In this document: positions 55,274 to 62,754 of the stretch, in pieces | How the letters are laid out: each line of letters starts with the position of its first letter | How positions within the stretch are numbered: the stretch's first letter is position 1 | From: Bifidobacterium criceti | GTDB lineage: Bacteria > Actinomycetota > Actinomycetes > Actinomycetales > Bifidobacteriaceae | DNA: 64,000 nt | Direction: 5' to 3' | Assembly (NCBI RefSeq): GCF_002286935.1 | Contig: NZ_MVOH01000008.1 | Coordinates: 1 to 64,000, forward strand | The notes under the pieces: generated by a model | What the model was told of the DNA's origin: nothing | The model's input: the letters and a program-made list of their open reading frames with translations, nothing else | Databases searched by the model: none | Made by a program: the position numbers and the translations under genes

Positions 55274-56155
55274 TTATTTCCGCGCGACTATTATACGCGC
55301 TTCAATCGTCAGTTCGTTGATTTGGGTGAGATCGAGTGCGTCGATATCGACGTTGAACAACAGCGGCGTCATGTGTGCGAACGTGCGCACATCGTCGTCT
55401 GACATTGCGAACGTCTGCGAAATGAGCTGCGAGTCGACGATTGTGAAATGTGTTGCGAATTGTTCGATTGTTTGTTCGTTCGAATAGTCGGCATTGCGCA
55501 GCTGTGCGCGCGCGAGCTCACGTAATTGTTCGTCGTGATGCGCGCCGGGGACCACTTTGATCACGACGGCGTCGTCCTTCATGACACGGCGGAATTCGTC
55601 GTAATGAATCGGGGAGAAGACATCGAGAATGCAGTCGATTGTGCCGTCGTGCACCGGAAGGTCGGCGAGGTTGCCGACAAACCATTTGACGGCCATGCCC
55701 ATGTCCTCGTGCGCCGCCTGCCGGATCGAATCCTTCGAGATGTCGAACGCGAGGACGTCGGCTTCGGGGTGCGCGTCCTGCACGGCGCGCGCGTAGAAGC
55801 CCTCGCCGCATCCGGCGTCGAGGACCGCGGGGCATTGCGCGTCGCGCAGCCCCGCGAAGTCGACGTTGTGCGGCGCAGGGCAATGGTTGTCGACGGCTTC
55901 GAGCACCGCGCGCATGATGTGGTCGTAGTACCCGGCGTCGAGGATATGGCCGCGGTTCGCGAACGATTCCTTGTTGTAGAACTGCGACTGCTTCGCGGAT
56001 GGGGAGAGATTGACGTACCCCTGTTTCGCGATGTCGAACGTGTGGCGGTTCGCGCAACGCAGGCTTGTGCCGTCGAGATGCAGCGCATCGTGGCACAACG
56101 GGCAGATGAAATACCGTTCACTGTCGCGGAAACGCGCGATTTTCGCAGGGTTCAT
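55274..56155 (-). CDS. RlmA-type 23S rRNA (guanine-N1) methyltransferase
   Basis: The 293-residue protein has an N-terminal zinc knuckle (CPLCHDALHLDGTSLRCANRH), then FDIAKQGYVNL, the RlmA hallmark. A SAM-binding domain (VLDAGCGEGFYARAV) follows, with a conserved FSPIHYDEFRRVM. It should methylate a guanine of helix 35 of 23S rRNA (RlmA I/II); the exact base cannot be read. Start ATG 56155 lies six bases from TACCAT with no ribosome site. The cupin gene ends 25 bp upstream. Confidence 0.9.
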   Translation of the reverse strand: MNPAKIARFRDSERYFICPLCHDALHLDGTSLRCANRHTFDIAKQGYVNLSPSAKQSQFYNKESFANRGHILDAGYYDHIMRAVLEAVDNHCPAPHNVDFAGLRDAQCPAVLDAGCGEGFYARAVQDAHPEADVLAFDISKDSIRQAAHEDMGMAVKWFVGNLADLPVHDGTIDCILDVFSPIHYDEFRRVMKDDAVVIKVVPGAHHDEQLRELARAQLRNADYSNEQTIEQFATHFTIVDSQLISQTFAMSDDDVRTFAHMTPLLFNVDIDALDLTQINELTIEARIIVARK

Positions 56156-56180
56156 GCCGACATGGTAGCGTTCGGCATGC

Positions 56181-56540
56181 TCATCGCGCATCAATCGCGT
56201 TCGTCGCGCGGGCCGCGGTGTTCATCGTGAGCATCATGATCGAAGGTTCGAGCGCGGTGACCGCATGCGGCAGACGCGTGGGGAAGTAGACGAGGTCGCC
56301 GGGGACGATCTCGCGTTCGTCATCGCCGCCCTTGATGAGCAGACGTCCGCGCAACACCTGCACAAACACAGGCATCGCCGCCGTATGCTCACTCAGCTGT
56401 TGTCCGGCATCGAACGAGAACAATACGACGTTGCCTCCCTTAGTGTGCATCACCGTGCGCGAAACGGTCGCCTCCGTCTGTACGCTCACCATATTCGCGA
56501 GGTCCGTCAGCACCTGCATTTGTGGTTCGTCAGCCGTCAT
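56181..56540 (-). CDS. single-domain cupin protein
   Basis: The 119-residue protein is a small beta-barrel cupin with the two motifs around QQLSEHTAAMPVFVQVLRG and GDLVYFPTRLPHAV. Some metal-binding residues are kept (His62-type and HAV). It may be a ligand sensor or small-molecule enzyme. Start ATG 56540 follows AGAGGA. A dyad, TCGGCATCGA with TCGATGCCGA, lies in its leader near 56570-56592 and could be an operator. The rest of the 56541-56774 gap shows no gene. Confidence 0.8.
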   Translation of the reverse strand: MTADEPQMQVLTDLANMVSVQTEATVSRTVMHTKGGNVVLFSFDAGQQLSEHTAAMPVFVQVLRGRLLIKGGDDEREIVPGDLVYFPTRLPHAVTALEPSIMMLTMNTAARATNAIDAR

Positions 56541-56774
56541 GAAATCCTCTTTCCTCGGCACCTCGGCACCTCGGCATCGACGGTCGATGCCGATAGTCAA
56601 CGTGTTGTGCGCAGCGCACGGTATGGTCCACCTGTATGCGTCGCGCGTTCCGCTTGTGTATGAGTCTGCGCAACATTCTAATGGTGGGAATCGGGAATGG
56701 GAAGGGCAGCGGCATCGCTGTGTGAAGTGGGACGTTTGTTGTCATTTTGGTACCTTTTAGGTCAGCCCTGGCAA

Positions 56775-56814
56775 CACAAAACGGCTGATTTCGTTGGAAA
56801 TCAGCCGTTTTGTG
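56775..56814 (-). terminator. terminator of tRNA-Leu
   Basis: A perfect 18-bp stem (56775-56792 with 56797-56814) with loop of four has TTTTG in its second arm on both strands. It lies five bases beyond the tRNA 3' end. Confidence 0.85.
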
Positions 56815-56819
56815 AAGAG

Positions 56820-56902
56820 TGCGAGCGGCGGGACTTGAACCCGCACGAGCATGAGCTCACTGCCACCTGAAGACAGCGCGTCTACCATTCCGCCACGCTC
56901 GC
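56820..56902 (-). tRNA. tRNA-Leu (CAG anticodon)
   Basis: Read leftwards from 56902, the sequence has a seven-base acceptor stem (GCGAGCG with CGCTCGC) and a D-arm GGCGGAATGGTAGACGC. The anticodon stem is CTGTC/GGCAG with loop TTCAGGT (anticodon CAG, codon CUG). A long variable arm, as in tRNA-Leu, and the T-arm GCGGGTTCAAGTCCCGC complete the fold. CCA is not encoded. It is followed at once by a terminator. Confidence 0.95.
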
Positions 56903-56966
56903 AGACAGAGAACTAGTTTACACCATGTCGCCGTTTGGTGCAATTCGGCGTGTTGTATATGTATGT

Positions 56967-57213
56967 GCGTCGTGCGGTGCCGCAGAAATTGGGATCGCAC
57001 GACGTGTGCGGCCGCCAGCGTCGTGCGATACTGCAAGCGTGGGTGTCGCGCGTCGCGGACCGGTGCGTTAGCGTCGCGCGATGCCGCAAGTGGGGGAATT
57101 ACGCGACGCTCAGGCTGGCTGGTGTCGCGCGGTGCCGCAGAGGTGGGTGTCGCGCGTCGCGGACCGGTGCGTTAGCGTCGCGCGATGCCGCAGTCGTGGG
57201 CACCGCGCGACAC
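56967..57213. repeat. family A ~52-bp hairpin repeats, five units
   Basis: Units begin at 56967, 57018, 57071, 57122 and 57175 (spacings 51, 53, 51, 53). A 50-bp segment at 57039-57088 is repeated exactly at 57143-57192, so two adjacent units were duplicated together. Paired arms include GTCGTGCG with CGCACGAC (56969-57003) and GTCGCGCG with CGCGCGAC in the last unit. The array ends 13 bp before the tgt stop codon and fills the gap to the tRNA. Confidence 0.8.
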
Positions 57214-57226
57214 CAACCCACCCCCG

Positions 57227-58576
57227 TTACCCGCGCGAACCGTTCGCGTAGAAGCGCGCGAGCGTCGCGTCGCGGAATTCATCGAAATATCCACCGTCAA
57301 TCGATGCGCGGATGTCGTCGAGCAGATGCACGAAGAAATACTCGTTGTGGATCGTCGCGAGCGTGAGCCCGTTCATCTCGTGCGCGCGCAGCAGGTGGTC
57401 GACGTATGCGCGCGTGTAATGCGTGCACGTGTAGCAGCCACAACCTTCCTCGAGCGGCGAAAAGTCGCGTTTGTTCGCCGCGCGCTTGATGTTGTAGCGG
57501 CCATCGCGCGTGAAGATCGCGCCATTGCGGCCGCAGCGCGCGGGTGCGACGCAATCGAATGTGTCGCCACCGTTTTCGACGCATGCGAACATGTCGTCGA
57601 CGGCCGCGATGCCAAGCACGTGCCGCGGGCGGCTTTGCGGCATCTCATCGCAGATCCACGCGCAGATGTCACCGATGATGCGTTTCTCCATCGCGCCGCC
57701 GATGCCGACGCCATCGAAATCAAGGGATGCGATCTGCTGCGCCGCGTGCCGTCGCAGATCCTCGTAGTTCGCGCCCTGCACAACGCCGTAGAGCGCCTGA
57801 TACGGCTTTCCGACGCGCGTCTGCGTGAGCCGCTCATGTTCGGCGACGCAACGCTGCGCCCAACGATACGTCCGTTCGACCGAGTTCTCCTGATATCGAC
57901 GTGTGTTCATCAACGTCGTCAGTTCGTCGAACGCGAACATGATGTCCGCTCCGATCTTGTGTTGGATATTCATCGAGATCTCCGCTGAGAAACGGTGGAG
58001 CGAACCGTTGAGCGGCGATTTGAACGTCACGCCGTCTTCGTCGACGAAGGCCATGCGTTCCTTGCCTTCGGCGATGACGTCGTCCGATTTCATACCTTCG
58101 ACGTCCATCGCGAGCGTCTTCTTGAATCCCGCTCCGAGCGAAAGCACCTGGAAACCGCCGGAATCGGTGAATGTGGGACCGTTCCAGTTCATGAACTTCG
58201 CAAGTCCGCCCGCTTCGTCGAGCACATCCTCACCCGGACGTTCGTACAGATGGAATGCGTTCGAGAGCAGGCATTGCGCGCCAAGGTCGACCATCGATTC
58301 CGGGAGGACCGCTTTCATCGCGCCCTGTGTCGCGACCGGTACGAACGCGGGCGTCCTGATGTCGCCGTGTGGCGTGTGCAGAATGCCGGTACGCCCGTAG
58401 CGCGCACCGCCTTTGCCTTTGCCGTCCGCGGAATCGGACAGCCGCGTGCGCTCTTCGAAATGGAATGCGCTGCGGTCGCCGGGTTTGCCGGGTTCGGCAC
58501 CGCGCGGCCGCTCGACCAACTGCGGTGCCGGCGCGCTCGTGATCGTACTGTCTGCTGAAGTGCTCGTGCTAGTCAT
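57227..58576 (-). CDS. tgt: queuine tRNA-ribosyltransferase
   Basis: The 449-residue protein matches bacterial-type Tgt. It has the Asp-containing FTDSGGFQVLSL, the nucleophile region MFAFDELTTL, GIGGAMEK, and the zinc site CGCYTCTHYTRAYVDHLLRAHE. It exchanges guanine 34 of GUN-anticodon tRNAs for a queuosine precursor or queuine. No queuosine synthesis genes are in the window, so salvage is possible. The start ATG 58576 lies seven bases from TAGAAT; a 50-residue N-terminal extension is longer than usual. Confidence 0.94.
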   Translation of the reverse strand: MTSTSTSADSTITSAPAPQLVERPRGAEPGKPGDRSAFHFEERTRLSDSADGKGKGGARYGRTGILHTPHGDIRTPAFVPVATQGAMKAVLPESMVDLGAQCLLSNAFHLYERPGEDVLDEAGGLAKFMNWNGPTFTDSGGFQVLSLGAGFKKTLAMDVEGMKSDDVIAEGKERMAFVDEDGVTFKSPLNGSLHRFSAEISMNIQHKIGADIMFAFDELTTLMNTRRYQENSVERTYRWAQRCVAEHERLTQTRVGKPYQALYGVVQGANYEDLRRHAAQQIASLDFDGVGIGGAMEKRIIGDICAWICDEMPQSRPRHVLGIAAVDDMFACVENGGDTFDCVAPARCGRNGAIFTRDGRYNIKRAANKRDFSPLEEGCGCYTCTHYTRAYVDHLLRAHEMNGLTLATIHNEYFFVHLLDDIRASIDGGYFDEFRDATLARFYANGSRG

Positions 58577-58609
58577 GCGTGCAATTCTAAGGCGTGCGGT
58601 TGTCCACCG

Positions 58610-58840
58610 CGGCACCGCCGCCGCAAACGGCTGTTGGTTGACTACAACGGTCGTCTGTTGCGGCGCTGCCGCCGTTGACTACCGTTAGTCGGTTGTAGAT
58701 GGCTGCACTTTGCGGCACCGCCGCCGTTGACTACCGTGTGCGCGTTGTAGACGGCTGTACGTTGCGGCACCGCCGCCGCAAACGGCTGTTGGTCGACTAC
58801 AAACGGTCGTACATTGCGCCGGTGCCGCCGCAAACAGCCC
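58610..58840. repeat. family B ~52-bp repeats, five units, inverted relative to 32 kb
   Basis: Units starting CGGC(A/G)C(C/T)GCCGCCG lie at 58610, 58661, 58713, 58765 and 58817 (spacings 51, 52, 52, 52). The second and third units contain the paired parts GCCGT...CTAC and GTAG...ACGGC. The sequence GTAGACGGCTGT near 58747 is the complement of ACAGCCGTCTAC in the array at 32236-32440. The array separates the tgt promoter from the 3' end of the Sel1-like gene. Confidence 0.75.
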
Positions 58841-58870
58841 TCGCGTCACGCACACACTCGCACCCGCATA

Positions 58871-60441
58871 TCACTGCTCGTCGTCCAGCTGCTTGAGCCG
58901 CCGCAGCCAGCGCTGCACGGCACCGCCGCGCAGCAGACCGGCGAGGAGCCCCGTATAGAACTTCTCGTATCGCACCGCGTAGAAGACCATCATGAACACG
59001 GCGCGCGCGTCGCAATCGGCAGGGTCGATGCGCTCTATCGGCGTATCGAGGAAGGCCGACTCCACGAATCCCAGATAGTAGGACGTGTCCAGTTCGGGAT
59101 GGTCATCGGCGAAACGGAAGACATCGTCGATGAAATATTCCACGTCGTCGTGGTACGAGAACCAGAACGGACTTACGGGTGTACCGGAATCGTCCATCTG
59201 TTCGAGCATCGGCAGATGTTTCGTGATCGGTGCATAGGGGATCTCATCCCAAACCTCAGCCGGCACCACCGCAGGGGCCTCGGGTGCGCCCTCGTGGTCG
59301 CCCGCGGATGTCGTCAGTTCGATGACTTCTTCCTGCGCGCCGGTACGGGGATCCTCATACCACCACGGGTTATCGCGTGCGATGTCCGCGAGATGCTCGC
59401 TCGCGTACTGGAACAATGTGATCGCACGCGGTTTGTCGATGCCGCAACCGACGCCGTATGCAAGGCAGCGCGCGAGCCGCGCCGCCGCGGCCGCTTTCGC
59501 ATACTTCACCTGACCATCCTCGTCGGCGCGTGCATAGGCTTGTTCGTACAATGCGAACGCGCGCCGCGCGTCGCGTCTGCACCCCCTCCCTTGGAGCCGC
59601 AGGTCGCCGAGGAACGCGAGCGCTTCCGCTTCGCCGAGTTCGGCCGCTCGCTCGAAGCATATGCGTGCGCGTTCGGCGATCGGTGGTTGTTCGACGATTG
59701 GTTCGTGTCCTTTGATGCGCGCCGTATAACAGCTGTTGAAATAGTCGCCTTCGTTGACGTCGTCGTGGTAGATGCGGCCGAGCGCGAGCCATGCGCGCGC
59801 ATGGCCGCGTCCTGCCGCGTGACGGAACAGGATTTCGGCGAGTTTGACGCAGCCGTGGTATTGTGCGCGTTCGATGTCGCTCACCGAATCGAGTGTGCCG
59901 ACTGAGTTCGTGTGCGCGCGCATCGCTTCTTCGATATAGAACATCGCATGCTCGTACGCTTCACTGCCGTCGATGTCGTAGCGCGACGCTTTGTCGCAGC
60001 AGTCGCCGGAACCGTAGGTCGTCGAGTAGACGAGTAGAACGGGACACCGGGGAGGCCACGGTAATCGTCGACCCATTGTTCGTATGTCGTGACCGTGTCC
60101 CCCATGACATCACGGTAGCAGATCGGCACCGGTCCGATTGGTACGATGTCGCGTCCCGCGCCGTTTTCCCAACCGCCGCCCTTCGGATAGGTGCCTGTTC
60201 GTTTGCGCTCGCAGACGTATGGTTCGCCGTGAGAGGCGTATGCGAACGACGGGAGTGTGAGGTACACGGTAGGCAGTACCGGGCCGATGACGAGGTCGGC
60301 GAAACAGTAATAGAGGTCCCCGTATCGCAGGATCGGCACTGTGGAACGTTTGCGGTTGTCCGGTGGTATACGGTCCTTGCGTATGACGAAGGGACAGCTG
60401 ACGTTGTCATCATCGTCGGGATTGTTGTTGTCGCGCACCAT
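58871..60441 (-). pseudogene. Sel1/TPR-repeat protein with DUF6508-like C-terminus, frameshifted
   Basis: Two frames make up one gene. The first part (60441 to about 60020) gives MVRDNNNPDDDDNVSCPFVI to RGLPGVPFYSST. The second (about 60030 to 58871) continues TYGSGDCCDKASRYDIDGSE, with Sel1-like helices (LAEILFRHAAGRGHARAWLALGR) and a C-terminal PFWFSYHDDVEYFIDDVF domain. The sequence CGAGTAGA occurs twice in tandem (60023-60030, 60031-60038); removing one copy restores a single frame of about 520 residues. The ATG 60441 lies six bases from TACGAT. The role is unknown. Without repair, a C-terminal product could only arise from an internal start. Confidence 0.75.
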
Positions 60442-60576
60442 GACAGCATCGTAGCAACGCGCGCGGTGGTGCGGAAATTCGTGGCCGTGTCCCCCCCAAG
60501 GAAGCTGTTACGAAAAACTGTTTCCACTCTCAACAAACATTCAGGAAACGTCAAGCAGTCACGTTTTAACTATGTG

Positions 60577-60594
60577 GGTAGAGATTCCTCTACC
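60577..60594. promoter_or_regulatory. inverted repeat before htrA
   Basis: GGTAGAG and CTCTACC flank ATTC, a perfect 7-bp dyad about 20 bp downstream of a TTTTAACTAT sequence that may be the -10 region. It could be an operator or leader hairpin. The gap 60454-60691 holds no gene. Confidence 0.45.
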
Positions 60595-60691
60595 GGCGAT
60601 GAACGGCACCGTGCGCCGCGGAAGCGCGCACTACGATTGCCGGTGACAGCAGATATCGAGGACAGCATCAAGTGACGAACGGAGAGAACAG

Positions 60692-62446
60692 ATGAGTGAC
60701 GACAACCGTTACCCGTGGGAGACGAACGATGCCGACGGTGCGCAGTCGGACGGTGCGCAGTCGGACGGTGCGCAGCCGGACGCTGCACCGACGCAGCCGA
60801 ATACGGCCGCTGATGGCGGACCGACGCATACGCTGCCGCCGCTTGGCGACGCCGCGATCAATGGTGCGCAGCCGCAGCCGACGAACCAGCCGTACCGTCC
60901 CGCACCGATGTACGGGGCGTACGCGCCTGTGCAGCAGACGCAACCTGTGCCGAACGCGCAGCCGAACCAGCACCCGCAACCACATGCGACGACGCCGTTC
61001 GCGTTGCCGTATCAGGACCAGAACACGCCGAACGCGCAGACGCCCGACCGTGGCGCGCAGACGCCGTATGGCGCGCGTTCGCCGTATGTGCCGCTCGGTG
61101 GCGGCAACGGCAACGGTGGCCCCGGCACGCCGACGCCGCCGAACGACCCGTTCGGCAACGGCAACGATCCACACGACCCCTACGCCGATGTCGACCGTGA
61201 GGAGACGAAGTCGCACGGTGTGCTCATCGGCGTCGTCTCCGCCGTCGTGACCGCCGCGTTATGCCTCGGCTTCGGGTGGACCGCGCTCACGTACGGTTGG
61301 GTCAAGGTGCCGTCGTCATCATCGATGTCGTCGGTGACGTCGAGCAACCAGAACGGTTCGGAAGGCAGCGCCGTCGTCGAAGGTGGCGAGGCGCCGAACT
61401 GGACCGCCGTCTCGTCGAAGGTGTCGAACGCCGTCGTGTCGATTTCGACGACCGTCGATGAGGGCGTCGCGAAGGGCTCGGGCGCGATCATCGACGAGCA
61501 GGGTCATATCGTCACGAACAACCACGTCGTCTCCGGCGCGAAGAACATCGTCGTCACGTTGAGCAACGGCGACCTGTACGAGGCGGACATCGTCGGCACC
61601 GATTCGACGACCGACCTCGCCGTCATCCAGCTCAAGGACGCCCCGTCCGACCTGACGACGATCGAGTTCGCCGATTCGGACAAGGTCGCCGTCGGTGAGC
61701 CGATCATGGCGATCGGCAACCCGCTTGGCTATGACGACACGGCGACGACCGGCATCGTCTCCGCGCTCAACCGCCCTGTCTCGGTCATGGATGAGGACAA
61801 CCAGACGATCGTGACGAACGCGATCCAGATCGACGCGGCCGTGAACCCGGGCAATTCGGGCGGTCCGACGTTCAATGTGGCCGGCCAGGTCATCGGCATC
61901 AACTCGTCGATCGCGTCGACCGCGAGCAGCGAGGAGACGGCCGGCTCGATCGGCATCGGTTTCGCGATCCCGTCGAACCTCGCCAAGCGCGTCGCCGACG
62001 AGATCATCAAGGACGGCAAGGTGCAGCACGTCGCGCTCGGTGTCACGATCAAGAACACGACCGTGACGGCGGACGGCGTCACGCGCGCCGGCACCGAAGT
62101 GCAGTCGCTCGTCTCGGGCGGCCCCGCGGAGAAGGCGGGCATCGTCAAGGGCGATGTCATCATCGCCTACAACGGCCTGTCGGTGGCGAACAACTATTCG
62201 CTCCTCGGCTTCGTGCGCGCCGCATCGATGGGATCGACGGCGAAGCTCACGATCGTGCGTGACGGCAAGGTCATGGACGTCAACGTCAAGTTCGACAAGG
62301 CCGAGCAGGACGTCAACGGTTCTTCGAACGGCAACAGCCAGCAGCAACAGCGGCAGGAGGAGGAACAGCGCCGCCAGCAGCAGGAGCAGCAGGACAATCG
62401 CGACCGTGGCAACGGCGGTGTGTTCGACCCGTTCGGCCTGTGGTAA
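60692..62446 (+). CDS. htrA: HtrA/DegP-type membrane serine protease with PDZ domain
   Basis: The 584-residue protein has a 170-residue, Pro/Gln/Asn-rich cytoplasmic start and one membrane helix (about 173-195). A trypsin-like domain follows, with His in NNHVVSG, Asp in TTDLAVIQL and Ser in NPGNSGGPTFN, then a single PDZ domain and a Gln/Arg-rich end. It degrades or refolds damaged exported proteins. A GGAGAG site precedes the ATG. The repeated start (GAQSDGAQSDGAQPD) is low complexity. A strong T-run terminator follows. Confidence 0.95.
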   Translation: MSDDNRYPWETNDADGAQSDGAQSDGAQPDAAPTQPNTAADGGPTHTLPPLGDAAINGAQPQPTNQPYRPAPMYGAYAPVQQTQPVPNAQPNQHPQPHATTPFALPYQDQNTPNAQTPDRGAQTPYGARSPYVPLGGGNGNGGPGTPTPPNDPFGNGNDPHDPYADVDREETKSHGVLIGVVSAVVTAALCLGFGWTALTYGWVKVPSSSSMSSVTSSNQNGSEGSAVVEGGEAPNWTAVSSKVSNAVVSISTTVDEGVAKGSGAIIDEQGHIVTNNHVVSGAKNIVVTLSNGDLYEADIVGTDSTTDLAVIQLKDAPSDLTTIEFADSDKVAVGEPIMAIGNPLGYDDTATTGIVSALNRPVSVMDEDNQTIVTNAIQIDAAVNPGNSGGPTFNVAGQVIGINSSIASTASSEETAGSIGIGFAIPSNLAKRVADEIIKDGKVQHVALGVTIKNTTVTADGVTRAGTEVQSLVSGGPAEKAGIVKGDVIIAYNGLSVANNYSLLGFVRAASMGSTAKLTIVRDGKVMDVNVKFDKAEQDVNGSSNGNSQQQQRQEEEQRRQQQEQQDNRDRGNGGVFDPFGLW

Positions 62447-62505
62447 ACCGCGCACACGTCGCCTGCCTGGCTGAGTGCTTCGGCTGAGCGGGAGGCGGAC
62501 TGTGG

Positions 62506-62543
62506 ACGCCGGACAGCGTGATTCGCGCTGTCCGGCGTTTTTT
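62506..62543 (+). terminator. Rho-independent terminator of htrA
   Basis: A perfect 13-bp stem (62506-62518 with 62526-62538) and seven-base loop run into six T residues at 62538-62543. Confidence 0.92.
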
Positions 62544-62754
62544 GTTACAGTGGGGCACGTTCGTGCCCAGACATGCCGTGCGCGGACGATAACTGAAGAT
62601 GAACCTAGCAATCTTTTTACGCCGTGTGTCGTAAGCGCGCCAAGCCGGGCGCCGTGTTCGATGGGCTAACAAGGCGTGAAGCTGACGTTTCGGCACCCGC
62701 ATGCGGCAGCATGCCCGGGTGTTGGGAAGACGATACCGAACGTAAGGAGATGCG
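62544..62754 (+). promoter_or_regulatory. structured leader of the metal ATPase gene
   Basis: The 210-bp gap contains the dyad GGGCACG with CGTGCCC (62553-62568). Just before the gene is a hairpin built from CACCCG with CGGGTG around GCATGC repeats (about 62694-62722). Either could bind a metal-responsive regulator or fold in the mRNA. I do not recognise a known riboswitch class. Confidence 0.35.

Noticed and set aside
56935..57366. 143-residue plus-strand frame
   Set aside because: It is made of family A repeat units and the antisense 3' end of tgt.
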